A stretch of DNA of 64,000 nt from G963677445 sp963678275 (GCA_963678275.1 OY782765.1:3596001-3660000), one strand, 5' to 3'. Shown: positions 27,584-36,736, numbered from the stretch's first letter. Notes: generated by a model from the letters alone, not told the origin. Program-made: numbers and translations.

Positions 27584-28765
27584 ATGCAAAATTCAGCAAT
27601 ATTAAATAGTCGTCTTTACCCTAGAATTGGGTTTGATAATGCTTCTAAAGTCAATAAATCTTTTGAAAATAATAGCCAATTTAAAGGTAATTTAGCCGAA
27701 CAACTATTATTATATGATAATATTATATTCCCTACAAATGACTTTGGCATTGTATCTATTTTGAATAACTGGTTGGGACCAGATATGTTGCGTGAGGCAC
27801 TTGAAAATGAAGTCTTTTCCTTTGTAAGATCAAAAGGTATTATGGCGTATTTCAATCAAGGAAATGGAATCAATTTCATTATTGCAAGAGAAAGTCCTGA
27901 TAAAAAGTTTTTATGGTGGCAACATGCAATGTTTGGCGACTTTGAAAAAGCTATTGAGCTACAGTTGTCAAACTCAACAGATTTAAAAAAAGATGACATT
28001 GCAATACTTCTTCCACTAGTACTTGCAAGAAGTAAGGAAATTAAATTTGATTCTGGATATTATAAGAAAGATTTTGCAAAAGAAACTTATCAAGACATTC
28101 AAGAAAATCCTTTATTCAACCAATATTTTTTCAATTACTACAATATTAAGAATGGAAAACTAGATCTATTGGATTTACCTAGCATCCAGAAAGATGAAGG
28201 ACGTATTTCTTCTCTATTACCAATAAATGATCCGATAGATTTAATGCTTCGATTAGCTGAGACAAATTTGGAAATAGCAATCTCTTCTTTTTTGGGTGGA
28301 GTAGATATTTTTACGTCATTAGGTGCAAACCAACTAATGGCAACAAAATTAAAGCGATTGGGATACACACCAGATCAAATAGATGGATTCTTGACCTTAC
28401 TTGATCTGAATTCAATACCAGATATAGAAGCTGGAATTACAAAGAACATACTTTCCTTTGAAGATATTTGGCATTTCAGAAATTCCAAGAAATCAAAAGA
28501 GTTTAGAAAATGGCTTCGTGAAATAAATTCTAATGATTTGAGAGAAATTGAACGAATTTTTGTTGCTAGCATCACCAAAGAAAGTATCGTTGATAAATTA
28601 CCTTCTAAGGTATTACGGTTCTGTGTTACAACTGTAGCTGGTATAATAAATCCAATCTTTGGATTATTAGCAAGTGCAGCAGATAATTTTGCAATTGATA
28701 AACTAAAAGGGAATTATAATCCTAAATTGTTTTTTGATCACCTTAGAAAATTAAATATGCCCTAA
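27584..28765 (+). CDS. Cassette 1 hypothetical protein (393 aa)
   Basis: This 393-residue soluble, mostly helical protein was not recognised. It starts 18 bp after the leader's GTTA without a Shine-Dalgarno sequence, as is usual for the first cassette of an integron array. The N-terminal third has FKGNLAEQLLLYDNIIFPTN and DFGIVSILNNWLGPDMLREA. A hydrophobic glycine-rich stretch near the C-terminus (CVTTVAGIINPIFGLLASAA) could be amphipathic or membrane-touching. The gene is markedly AT-rich compared with the chromosomal genes on either side, a sign of transfer. Its stop codon lies inside the following attC-like site. Confidence 0.7.
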   Translation: MQNSAILNSRLYPRIGFDNASKVNKSFENNSQFKGNLAEQLLLYDNIIFPTNDFGIVSILNNWLGPDMLREALENEVFSFVRSKGIMAYFNQGNGINFIIARESPDKKFLWWQHAMFGDFEKAIELQLSNSTDLKKDDIAILLPLVLARSKEIKFDSGYYKKDFAKETYQDIQENPLFNQYFFNYYNIKNGKLDLLDLPSIQKDEGRISSLLPINDPIDLMLRLAETNLEIAISSFLGGVDIFTSLGANQLMATKLKRLGYTPDQIDGFLTLLDLNSIPDIEAGITKNILSFEDIWHFRNSKKSKEFRKWLREINSNDLREIERIFVASITKESIVDKLPSKVLRFCVTTVAGIINPIFGLLASAADNFAIDKLKGNYNPKLFFDHLRKLNMP

Positions 28766-28917
28766 CCAGTGTTATGCTTCAGCCGGTCGTAATATTTGCA
28801 GTTCGGCTTGGTTTTGTTTTTATAAGGTAGGAAGTAACTAAATAACATAAACAGCAAAACATAATATTTGGCGGCGTAAACACTTGGGCATCCGATTAAA
28901 AACCACGCCGTTATATT
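28763..28917 (+). repeat. attC-like site 1
   Basis: The site runs from CCTAACCAGTGTTATGCTTC to ACCACGCCG^TTATATT. It is homologous to the site at 31009-31175 (shared ATGCTTCAGCC, GCAGTTCGGCTTGGTTT, GTAGGAAGTA, GGGCATCCG-TTAAA and CGCCGTTAT), but it has lost about 10 bases of the left arm, so its palindrome is imperfect. Confidence 0.6.
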
Positions 28918-28941
28918 TTACTTTTTAACTGAAGGATTTAT

Positions 28942-29838
28942 ATGATTGACAGTTTTCAAAATAGTCTACGTTTGTCGAATATAAAGTGTGCGACATTGGG
29001 TTTAGATGATTTGAGAAAGCTTTTCGAAATCATAAAAACGCATAACGAAGAATCAAAGAAATTTCAGTCAGACTTCATAGACGAGAATAGAAAAAAAGCA
29101 GATGGAACATTTACCGATGAAGAAATTCTGCAATTCAAAAATAATCTGATAAATAAATATGTTGTAGGGGTGGAAATATTTACTAAGAAAGGTCAGTATT
29201 CGCGTACATTCAATCCTGATGAGGCTTTTGATAAAAATAAAATAGCAGACGATGTGAATAAGATTATTATTTCAAATACACCATTGTTCAATATTCAGAA
29301 AGAATTGATACAACAGTATAAAATTATTGTTGAGTTAGATTTCAGTAAAACTACACTACTTGATTTAGCTTCAAATCCTTCTTACGAAACATACAACTCA
29401 AGCAAAGTTGAGATTTGGGGTTTAGCTGAATCTTGGGTAGATGGTGTTCACGATAAAATATTAGATTTTTTCAAAGAAAGGAAGAATAACCGTCAATGGT
29501 TGCATCGAAAAAACATCTATGATTTATTTCTTTGGGTATTAATTGTCCCAATTATTTTTTGGAATATGATAAAGATAGATTATTGGCTAAAATCAAAAGT
29601 TATTAACCTTTCTTCAGTGATTACTGTTTTTATTTACATCTACATTTTCATTGTGACATTATTGATTTTTAATCTTTTATTTAAATACCTCCGTCACTCA
29701 TTTCCACCAATGGAACTCAAAAGTAATCTCAATACGAAAGGAAAAATGATTCGATTTATCATATTAGCTGTTGCATCAGGCATTGGTATTAAATATTTAA
29801 TTGATATTACAATAGGTATTATTTCATTATTACTGTAA
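28942..29838 (+). CDS. Cassette 2 membrane protein (298 aa), unknown
   Basis: This 298-residue protein has a soluble, charged N-terminal part (residues 1-185) and three probable membrane helices at about 193-212 (YDLFLWVLIVPIIFWNMI), 225-250 (VITVFIYIYIFIVTLLIFNL) and 272-296 (FIILAVASGIGIKYLIDITI). No family was recognised. The arrangement of a variable soluble domain plus terminal helices is seen in many stand-alone defence or effector proteins, but that is only an analogy. AAGGA precedes the ATG. Cassette boundaries are attC-like sites 1 and 2. Confidence 0.7.
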   Translation: MIDSFQNSLRLSNIKCATLGLDDLRKLFEIIKTHNEESKKFQSDFIDENRKKADGTFTDEEILQFKNNLINKYVVGVEIFTKKGQYSRTFNPDEAFDKNKIADDVNKIIISNTPLFNIQKELIQQYKIIVELDFSKTTLLDLASNPSYETYNSSKVEIWGLAESWVDGVHDKILDFFKERKNNRQWLHRKNIYDLFLWVLIVPIIFWNMIKIDYWLKSKVINLSSVITVFIYIYIFIVTLLIFNLLFKYLRHSFPPMELKSNLNTKGKMIRFIILAVASGIGIKYLIDITIGIISLLL

Positions 29839-29840
29839 AA

Positions 29841-30066
29841 TATAACAAGCTAATCAAGCGGACGCCGTTTTCGCATTTGGCTTTTTATAAATTATAGAGT
29901 TAGTCGTTCCGTTTCGGCTAACAAATTAAAGATAGTTCTATTAAATAAAATTGATGCAATCTGCGCTTACAGTGAAAGTTAAGCACAATTTGCTAAATAT
30001 TTGGCAGTTGTTTTTTATGCGGCATTCTTGTTCGAGGTCGCCGCTTAGAGACAACACCGTTATAGC
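29841..30066 (+). repeat. attC-like site 2
   Basis: The site runs from TATAACAAGCTAATCAAGCGG to CAACACCG^TTATAGC. The inner arms AATCAAGCGGACG and GTCGCCGCTTAGAGA pair with interruptions. The TAACAAGCTAATCAAGCGGA opening is very close to classical integron attC left ends. The central 170 bp is a variable stem. Confidence 0.65.
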
Positions 30067-30083
30067 ACTAAAATGGAGATAAA

Positions 30084-30995
30084 ATGGCTAATCAATTACC
30101 AAAAGCAGATTTCAATGGTGAGTTAAACATCGCTGACTTCTCAATTACTTGTGCAGTGCTAGATAATGGTCAACGCGTGATATCAGAAAGAAGTTTTGCC
30201 TCTGCATTGGGTGTAAAAGGAGGTGGAGCATATTGGCAACAAAAAAAAACAGCTAAAGATACAAGTGTAATTTTACCTGAATATGTATCGGCTACTTATT
30301 TAAAACCCTATTTCACTCCAGAAATTGAAGAAAAATTAACTTCACCTATTCGCTATATTTCAAAATTCGGAAGTGAAGCAAATGGTTTTCCAGCAGAGGT
30401 TATTCCTGACATTTGTCATATCTGGTTAGAAGCACGGAAACATAAAGCTTTAAAAACTGATACCCAAAAGCATATTGCGGAAAAAGCATATTTACTTTTA
30501 CGAGGATTTGCACACGTTGGTATTATTGCATTAGTAGATGAAGCAACTGGTTATCAGAATTTTCGTACCAGACAAGCCTTGCAAGAAATCTTATCAAAAT
30601 TTATTTCGAAGGAACTTCAACCTTGGGTCAAGACTTTTCCTGATGATTATTACGAAGAATATTTTCGTCTTCGGAATTGGAAATATACGGTTTCAAATGT
30701 TAATCGTCCTGGCATTGTTGGTAAAGATACCAACGATATCATCTATGCACGCTTAGCTCCAGTGGTACTTGAAGAGCTTAAAAAGAAAACTCCACGCGAT
30801 GAAAAAGGTAAGTTAAAACATCACTATCATCGTTTACTAACAGACGATGTTGGACATCCTAAACTCAGGGAACATATTTCAAATGTAATTACGCTTATGC
30901 GTGCATCATCTTCGTGGAAAGGATTTATAAAATTACTCAACAAAGCTATGCCACGTTTTGGTGAAACATATGAATTACCATTTGATGAAGAATAA
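30084..30995 (+). CDS. P63C-domain protein
   Basis: This 303-residue protein ends in the P63C domain (about residues 165-270: LSKFISKELQPWVKTFPDDY, then RLRNWKYT, DIIYARLAPVVLEELKKKTP, KHHYHRLLTDDVGHPKLREH). P63C domains are typical of phage antirepressor-like and plasmid proteins of unclear biochemical role. The N-terminal part (residues 20-60) resembles a small DNA-binding or recognition segment (DNGQRVISERSFASALGVKG). GGAG lies before the ATG. It is unusual to find this protein flanked by two attC-like sites, that is, as a gene cassette and not next to phage genes. Confidence 0.85.
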   Translation: MANQLPKADFNGELNIADFSITCAVLDNGQRVISERSFASALGVKGGGAYWQQKKTAKDTSVILPEYVSATYLKPYFTPEIEEKLTSPIRYISKFGSEANGFPAEVIPDICHIWLEARKHKALKTDTQKHIAEKAYLLLRGFAHVGIIALVDEATGYQNFRTRQALQEILSKFISKELQPWVKTFPDDYYEEYFRLRNWKYTVSNVNRPGIVGKDTNDIIYARLAPVVLEELKKKTPRDEKGKLKHHYHRLLTDDVGHPKLREHISNVITLMRASSSWKGFIKLLNKAMPRFGETYELPFDEE

Positions 30996-31008
30996 AATCT
31001 CTTATTTT

Positions 31009-31175
31009 GCTATAACCAGTGTTTCAATCGGAATGCTTCAGCCAGTAGTAAAATTAGCAGTTCGGCTTGGTTTAGTTTTTATGAAGTAGGAAGTAGTTAA
31101 CTAACATAATCAGTAAGACGTGGCATTGGTAGCGAAAACCGTGGGGCATCCGCTTAAACACAACGCCGTTATCTC
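31009..31175 (+). repeat. attC-like site 3
   Basis: The site runs from GCTATAACCAGTGTTTCAAT to ACAACGCCG^TTATCTC. The left arm GTGTTT-C-AATCGG-A-ATGC pairs with the right arm GCATCCGCTTAAACAC, leaving an unpaired C and A on one strand. Such extrahelical bases are the hallmark used by integron integrases to choose the bottom strand. Confidence 0.7.
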
Positions 31176-31179
31176 GAAT

Positions 31180-31599
31180 ATGACAAATAAATTAGATTTA
31201 ATAAAAATATTAGTTGCAAAATTTAGACTGGCGATAGAACAAACTGATAAAAATAAATTAACAGGGTCTTGTATAAATTTCCCCAACGGTTCTTGTGATG
31301 ATGTTTCGATTTTGTTAGCGAAATATTTAATGGAAAATGGTTTTTTTGACATTAATCTTATAAAAGGCGGGTTTGACAATAAGTCACATAATTGGTTAGA
31401 AGTAGAGAATTATGTTGTGGATATTACTGCAGATCAATTTGAATTTACCGAGAGCTATATTGTAGCATCTAATTCAGATTGGCACAATCAACTGATAATT
31501 CACTCCAGAATAAAGCCGAATATAGATAATTATGATAATCACACCAGGCATTTATTTTTGGAAGCGTATGACGCAATCATCAATAACTTAAGTAATTAA
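31180..31599 (+). CDS. Cassette 4 hypothetical protein with Cys-His-Asp pattern
   Basis: This protein has 139 residues from ATG 31180, which is 10 bp after the attC junction. An in-frame start at 31120 lies inside the attC site and is rejected. The order NGSCDDVSILLAKYL (Cys), NKSHNWLEVENYVVDITADQ (His, Asp) is that of transglutaminase/papain-like folds, so a small protease, amidase or transglutaminase-like enzyme is possible. No named family was recognised and the catalytic reading is inference. No complete attC follows: the gene runs into the right arm of the inverted repeat 5 bp after its stop. Confidence 0.6.
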   Translation: MTNKLDLIKILVAKFRLAIEQTDKNKLTGSCINFPNGSCDDVSILLAKYLMENGFFDINLIKGGFDNKSHNWLEVENYVVDITADQFEFTESYIVASNSDWHNQLIIHSRIKPNIDNYDNHTRHLFLEAYDAIINNLSN

Positions 31600-31603
31600 G
31601 CAA

Positions 31604-31800
31604 CTTAACAATAATATCCTTGCTTTTTTTGCAGAATATTGAATTGAGTAAATTGATTTAAATAGTCGTACTCGTACTCAGCGAAGCGGTACTCGTTATC
31701 GCACTCGAAAAATTCGCCATAGAAAAATAAAGCCGAGTACGAGGACGATTACGAGAACGTTTTTTTTGAATTTCTTTTTGGTTCTGGCTTTGCCAGCTTA
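31604..31800. repeat. Right arm of inverted repeat around cassette array 1
   Basis: This is the reverse complement of 26824-27028 with scattered differences, starting CTTAACAATAATATCCTTGC and ending TGGCTTTGCCAGCTTA. It replaces the attC expected after cassette 4. Directly after it, TAACCAG...CAACCGTTAGC at 31808-31838 could be the leftover end of an attC. Confidence 0.65.
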
Positions 31801-31872
31801 GACATAATAACCAGATACACAAGAACCACAACCGTTAGCTTTGTTTAGAATAATGTTAATTTAGGTGATATT

Positions 31873-32556
31873 ATGGGTACCTGGAATACATCAATAAAAG
31901 GCAATGATGTAACTCTTGATATTTATCAGGCATTTTTTGACAAATATAACAGTGGTGATGATCCGCGACAAATTTCTAATGAAATCGTTAAAGAGTATCA
32001 GGTTTATCTTTCTGACCCGGATGACAGACACAACGCATTATTCGGTTTGGCTCTGGCTCAATGGGAAACAAAAAGCCTGGATTCAGATATTTACAAAAAT
32101 GTAAAGGAAATTATTATTAATGGTGATGATCTGGAACTATGGAAATCTTTGGGCGCTGATGATAAAACAATAGAGAAAAGAAAAAGTGTTTTAGAGAAAT
32201 TCCTGGACCAGTTGACAACAGACCGGCACAAAGCCAAACAACGCAAAAAAGCCAAATTTGAATTTTCTGTTAACAGCCTGGTTGATGTTGAATCACCCGA
32301 CAAACAAAAATCATTTAGAATTTGCGAAGAATTTTCAAACGGGAATTACATTCACACCAGCGGTATTTTGGAGTGGAAATCAGGAGGCGGTTCAGGTATC
32401 ATCTATTTTAAAGGTTTAGGTAAAAAAATCAGCGCTGACTGGCATACTAACAATATTATCGAAATTACTCACGAAGAAGGTATATATTTCACAAAAAAAG
32501 AATGCAAATCCTATTATTGTGGCGATGAAGTATCAATTAACTACAAAACGATGTAA
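31873..32556 (+). CDS. DUF4259-like N-terminal domain protein
   Basis: This 227-residue protein opens with MGTWNTSIKGNDVTLDIYQA, and HNALFGLALAQWETKSLD follows. That N-terminal pattern (MGTW-x-x-S/G-I-x-x-ND, then a conserved ALAQWE) resembles DUF4259 proteins, which are often found beside toxin or immunity genes. The C-terminal half has a different beta-rich character (SGILEWKSGGGSGIIYFKGL). A GTTAGC motif lies 39 bp upstream, so it may be a former cassette. AGGTGATATT precedes the ATG. Function is unknown. Confidence 0.6.
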   Translation: MGTWNTSIKGNDVTLDIYQAFFDKYNSGDDPRQISNEIVKEYQVYLSDPDDRHNALFGLALAQWETKSLDSDIYKNVKEIIINGDDLELWKSLGADDKTIEKRKSVLEKFLDQLTTDRHKAKQRKKAKFEFSVNSLVDVESPDKQKSFRICEEFSNGNYIHTSGILEWKSGGGSGIIYFKGLGKKISADWHTNNIIEITHEEGIYFTKKECKSYYCGDEVSINYKTM

Positions 32557-32953
32557 TATCCCGGAACAAAAAAATATAGTTGACAGCCGGAAAAAGCAAA
32601 ACTGGTTGATTTAAAAATATTTTCTCTGCCAGTTGCCAAAGGTCGGGGAGCAAAATATAAACTTTCATAATTGGCCGTTAATTGGCCGAATTGGCCGCTA
32701 ATTGGTTGGAATAGGAGCTGAAAGCAATTATAATCAAAAGGAGCAGGTTCTTTTTATGAATTAAATTAATGGGGTCATAATCGGGTCAAAATGGAGACAA
32801 TTGGCTCATAAACGGCTCAAAAATTTGAGAATTGGCGGCAAATTGCCTTGGAAAGAGAGTTAAAAGAAATTATAGTGGAAAGTAGTTTGGCTATTATGTG
32901 CATCACAACCCATCATTTCCTCATCCTCCAAAATCTCAAACACCCTTTAAACG
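32557..32953. repeat. Intergenic region with ATTGGC iterons
   Basis: There is no gene here. TAATTGGCC-like units recur at 32668, 32679, 32688 and 32699 and, more loosely, ATTGGCT/ATTGGCG near 32802-32840 together with GGGTCATAA and GGGTCAAAA phrases. Spacing is near 11 bases at first, then irregular. The meaning is unknown. Confidence 0.4.
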
Positions 32954-32978
32954 AAAAAAGCCGGGAAAAATCCCGGCG
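32954..32978 (-). terminator. Intrinsic terminator of the 33-43.6 kb operon
   Basis: Read on the minus strand, GCCGGG-ATTTTT-CCCGGC followed by TTTTTT is a textbook terminator, 18 bp after the thiolase stop codon. Confidence 0.85.
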
Positions 32979-32995
32979 ATTTTCATATTGGGGGG

Positions 32996-34183
32996 TCAAA
33001 TCATTTCAACAATAAGTGCGGCCGCTTCTCCTCCGCCGATGCAGAGGGCGGCGAGACCGGTCTTTTTATTTTCATTTTTGAGGCTGTGCAGCAGAGTTGT
33101 AAGCACTCTCGCGCCGCTGGCTCCGATAGGATGTCCCATAGCGACAGCGCCGCCATTTATATTTACTTTGGCGGGGTCGAGTTCGAGAAGTCTGTTTACC
33201 ACAAGTGACACAACCGCAAAAGCTTCATTCACTTCATAAAGATCAATTTCAGGAACGGTTTTGCCCGCTTTATCGAGGACTTTGTTGATAGCGTCAACCG
33301 GGGCGGTGGTGAACCATTCGGGAGCTTTTGCCGCTGATGCCTGCGCGATTATTTTGGCCATCGGTTTAAGTCCCAGTTCCCCGGCTTTTTCTTTTGACAC
33401 CAGCAGAACAGCCGAAGCGCCGTCATTGATGGAGCTCGCGTTGGCCGCTGTCACGGTTCCTTCTTTTTCAAATACCGGGCGCAGTTTGGGTATTTTGTCA
33501 AATTTTACTTTGAAAGGTTCTTCATCGGTGTCAACTACAACCGGGTCGCCTCTTCGCTGCGGAATGGTAACAGGCACAATTTCATCCTTAAATTTGCCCG
33601 CTTCGGTAGCGGCGGCGGCTCTTTTGTAACTTTCAATGGCAAATTCATCCTGCTCTTCGCGTGTGATGGTATATTCTTTGGCGCATATTTCAGCGATATT
33701 ACCCATGTGAACATCGTTATAAACATCCCAGAGGCCATCCTTTATCATGCCGTCTTCAATTTTCTGATGTCCCATTTTATAACCGTCGCGGATATTCTGC
33801 ATATAAAATGGTATCCGCGACATATTTTCCATACCGCCGGCCACAACTACATCAGCGTCGCCGACCATAATAGCCTGAGCGGCGAGCATAACAGACTTGA
33901 GTCCCGATCCGCATACTTTGTTTATTGTCATGGTTTCAACACTGTTCGGCAATCCTGCTCCGAGGGCGGCCTGACGCGCGGGCGACTGTCCTTCTCCGGC
34001 AGGCACAACGTTGCCCATGATAACTTCATTTATCTTATCGGCGGCAATGCCTGTTCTTTCCAGTAATGCCCTGATAGCAATACTTCCCAGGGCAGGAGCG
34101 CTGAGAGATGAGAGTGTTCCCATGAATGAGCCTATCGGGGTTCTGACGGCGTCAATAATATATACTTCTTTCAATTCTGCCAT
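32996..34183 (-). CDS. Acetyl-CoA C-acyltransferase (thiolase)
   Basis: This 395-residue thiolase has the nucleophile Cys91 in NKVCGSGLKSV, NEAFAV near 318, the His in AVAMGHPIGASGARVL near 352 and the second Cys in ALCIGGGEAAAL near 382. It catalyses the reversible Claisen condensation or CoA-dependent cleavage of beta-ketoacyl-CoA. All catalytic residues and the length are normal. It is the last gene of the operon, 9 bp after the lipoprotein hydrolase. With the acyl-CoA ligase and ketoreductase it could complete a degradation path ending in acetyl-CoA. Biosynthetic use is also possible. Confidence 0.93.
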   Translation of the reverse strand: MAELKEVYIIDAVRTPIGSFMGTLSSLSAPALGSIAIRALLERTGIAADKINEVIMGNVVPAGEGQSPARQAALGAGLPNSVETMTINKVCGSGLKSVMLAAQAIMVGDADVVVAGGMENMSRIPFYMQNIRDGYKMGHQKIEDGMIKDGLWDVYNDVHMGNIAEICAKEYTITREEQDEFAIESYKRAAAATEAGKFKDEIVPVTIPQRRGDPVVVDTDEEPFKVKFDKIPKLRPVFEKEGTVTAANASSINDGASAVLLVSKEKAGELGLKPMAKIIAQASAAKAPEWFTTAPVDAINKVLDKAGKTVPEIDLYEVNEAFAVVSLVVNRLLELDPAKVNINGGAVAMGHPIGASGARVLTTLLHSLKNENKKTGLAALCIGGGEAAALIVEMI

Positions 34184-34192
34184 ACGATTCTC

Positions 34193-35140
34193 CTAATTCG
34201 TTAAAAATTCAATTATTGAATTATTCGTTTCCTTCCATTTTTCATACTGAACAAAATGTCCGCATTCAGGGAAAACTTTGGTAATATTATCGGCTATCTT
34301 TTTCCTGCCGATCTCGGCGATATCCCTGGTAAATCCGCCATGCAGATAGGGATTTGGAATAAGTCCGTCATTTTCGCCGAATAAAATCAGAGTCGGCCGG
34401 GTGATACGGTCCAGTTTATCCCACATCGGCTCATCGATCATCGCGCCGACATTTTCAGCCACGGCGTAACAATATTTGCGGAAGTCGGCCGCGCCTTTAA
34501 TTTGAATGCGGTCTGTAACCATAAAAAGGGCGTCATCGGGAGTTTCGTAAAAATTTGAACGAAGATTGATATCGATATTTCTTATGGTTGTTTCAAAAAC
34601 CAGCTCTTCGGTCATCACACTTTTGAACCACTGACCTTCCCCGTCTGTGAATCTTTCAAATCCGGCGGGGGAGATGAGCACAAGTTTTTCCACTTTTTCA
34701 GGATGCCGCAGGGCAGTGATCATACTTATCTGGCCACCCATGGAATGACCGACAAACACCGCTTTACCGACTTCCATTTTCTCCAGTAATTCTGAAAGAA
34801 CATCCGCGTAAAAAGAAAGGGAATATTGATATGCTTCTTTGTCCGATTTGCCATAACCGGGCAGATCAACGGCAATTACCCTGAATCGTTTGGACAATTC
34901 CGGAATATTCTTTTTCCACCCTTTAATATAAGAACCCAGACCATGAATAAGCAAGAGGGTATGATCACCTTTTCCTTCATCGACAACCGCGACATTAATA
35001 TTTCTTACTTTTACTTTCTTTACATTGAAGCCATAATCTATTTCATCAAATTCCTTTGAGGAAAGATGATAAAATGATGAGGTGGAACAACCCATAAGAC
35101 CAACTAATATCAATGATAAAATCAAATATTTATATTTCAT
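34193..35140 (-). CDS. Alpha/beta-hydrolase lipoprotein
   Basis: This 315-residue lipoprotein (LVGLMGC, Cys18) has a complete alpha/beta-hydrolase fold: oxyanion LLLIHGLGSYIKGW, nucleophile elbow GHSMGGQ near Ser136, acid Asp in FGENDGLIPNPY and His in PECGHFVQYEK. It is predicted to hydrolyse an ester or similar bond at the inner face of the outer membrane or in the periplasm. Its place in the operon, next to an outer-membrane barrel and a solute symporter, suggests it releases the acid that is then imported and activated with CoA. The substrate is unknown. Confidence 0.85.
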   Translation of the reverse strand: MKYKYLILSLILVGLMGCSTSSFYHLSSKEFDEIDYGFNVKKVKVRNINVAVVDEGKGDHTLLLIHGLGSYIKGWKKNIPELSKRFRVIAVDLPGYGKSDKEAYQYSLSFYADVLSELLEKMEVGKAVFVGHSMGGQISMITALRHPEKVEKLVLISPAGFERFTDGEGQWFKSVMTEELVFETTIRNIDINLRSNFYETPDDALFMVTDRIQIKGAADFRKYCYAVAENVGAMIDEPMWDKLDRITRPTLILFGENDGLIPNPYLHGGFTRDIAEIGRKKIADNITKVFPECGHFVQYEKWKETNNSIIEFLTN

Positions 35141-35149
35141 GATAACCTC

Positions 35150-36682
35150 CTAAAACATTATCCATTTAAGTGAAGCAAAAAGCAGCCAGGGATTCTCCGG
35201 TCGTTCTGTCATATTTCCATTTACAACTGTGGAATCGAAAAAATCGCCAAGATTCAAATAAGCCGCGTGAATTTCAAGGTCCATATAAACCTTTAATGTG
35301 TAACGGAGGTTAAAGTTAAATTCGGTTCCGATGCTGTTTCCGCCGCCTGAGGGACTCACATTAGCCATTCCCAAACCGAGCGCCGCTTTTGCTCTCAGTT
35401 TATTTGGAATGATATCGTAAGCTCCGGAAAGTGATCCGGCCGAAAGTCCGTAACCGAGGTTCTGAATATCAATTACAGCGGCCATAAAACGGTTCACAAC
35501 ATTTCCGTGAGGCAGCAGAAGATATAGCCCGTGGCTGAAGAAAACGGCCCCGGGAGCGGTCCAGTTATTGCCAGTAAGGAAACCGGTATATTTGCCATCA
35601 TCGATATTCTTTTTATCACCCGTGGTAAAAATTCCATCGAGAGCAATAAAATCGTTGGCATTTTTTCCATATTTATAACTCATCTTCAGGTTGGCGGCCA
35701 GACCGGAAATATCTATGGTCCGCGTATCGGTTTTGGCCTGTCCCAGGTTGCTCATTACAAACCCGGTGTATCCAAATCTTCCCTGTTTCAGCAGGGGATT
35801 GCTGTGAAAATGAGAGCCAATCCAAAATATGTCGGCAGTATATTTTTCATTGCCGAAATTAAAATTGAAAACCCCGTTATAGTTGCTGAGTCCTGAATTA
35901 AGCCCCTGCCCGAGGATTGATACTCCCCCTTCACCGTTGGCCCTGTCGCTGAGATAATAAAAGGTCAGACCGGCGGAAGATTTAATACTGAAGTCATACT
36001 CATAATCCAGCTCATAAAGACTGACATCATCATCATCCTGGACATTGTTCTCATAAAGCTGGTAGGCGCCGAATTTAAATCGCTGGTTGGGCAGCAGATA
36101 ATGGGCTGATACTCCCACTCCGTCGGAACCCCATACAGCGAGCCTGTACCCGGTGTTGACCAATTTATCGGTAGGTGTGTAAGCGGGAACGTTAATGTTG
36201 TCAAATATTCTTGAAAGACCGATATTGAGGAAAAAGTTTCTCTGCGGCCTGAATTCGATATAGAGATTCTGTGTCTGCATATTGACAAAATCGGCTCCGA
36301 AAGCTCCGCCGAAATTACCCCCGGCGCCATAATTGGCGTCGCCCCATGTCCAGTCAAATTCAAAAGACATTCGCATGGTGGCCCAGCCGTCAAATAACTT
36401 CGGTGAATAAGCGATAATAGGTATAAAACGTTGTTCTGTAAACTTTGATGTAAGACCTGTTTTTGTAGTATTCCCCCCGAATAATCTTCCCACTACCTGT
36501 CCTTTGAGGAATTCGTTGCTCGCGTAAAGATTTGATATCTCCGAGCGCACGAAATAGTATCCAATAAACTTAAACTCCTCTATCTTCTCTATTTTTTTTT
36601 CAATATCAAAATCCTCTTTTTCCTGCGCAAAGAGGAGACTGAATGAAAAGAGAAGGATCATTAATAATGAAATTTTCTTCAT
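35150..36682 (-). CDS. Outer-membrane beta-barrel protein
   Basis: This 510-residue protein has a signal peptide (MKKISLLMILLFSFSLLFAQ) and a long series of alternating amphipathic strands rich in aromatic girdles, ending in LLFASLKWIMF (terminal Phe). It resembles porin-type barrels without a plug. No family name is certain. In this operon it is the natural candidate for passage of the substrate across the outer membrane. The 54-bp gap to the lipoprotein gene upstream contains a GGCCGG/CCGGCC hairpin that may moderate expression. Confidence 0.75.
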   Translation of the reverse strand: MKKISLLMILLFSFSLLFAQEKEDFDIEKKIEKIEEFKFIGYYFVRSEISNLYASNEFLKGQVVGRLFGGNTTKTGLTSKFTEQRFIPIIAYSPKLFDGWATMRMSFEFDWTWGDANYGAGGNFGGAFGADFVNMQTQNLYIEFRPQRNFFLNIGLSRIFDNINVPAYTPTDKLVNTGYRLAVWGSDGVGVSAHYLLPNQRFKFGAYQLYENNVQDDDDVSLYELDYEYDFSIKSSAGLTFYYLSDRANGEGGVSILGQGLNSGLSNYNGVFNFNFGNEKYTADIFWIGSHFHSNPLLKQGRFGYTGFVMSNLGQAKTDTRTIDISGLAANLKMSYKYGKNANDFIALDGIFTTGDKKNIDDGKYTGFLTGNNWTAPGAVFFSHGLYLLLPHGNVVNRFMAAVIDIQNLGYGLSAGSLSGAYDIIPNKLRAKAALGLGMANVSPSGGGNSIGTEFNFNLRYTLKVYMDLEIHAAYLNLGDFFDSTVVNGNMTERPENPWLLFASLKWIMF

Positions 36683-36712
36683 GGCAAACCTGTTGATAAA
36701 TGAATAAAAAGA

Positions 36713-36728
36713 GGCCGGAAAGCCGGCC
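36713..36728 (-). terminator. Hairpin between lipoprotein and porin genes (possible attenuator)
   Basis: On the minus strand GGCCGG-CTTT-CCGGCC is followed by TCTTTTTATT. It lies inside the operon, so it could act as partial terminator or as an mRNA-stabilising end for the upstream genes. Confidence 0.5.
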
Positions 36729-36736
36729 CGCGAAAA

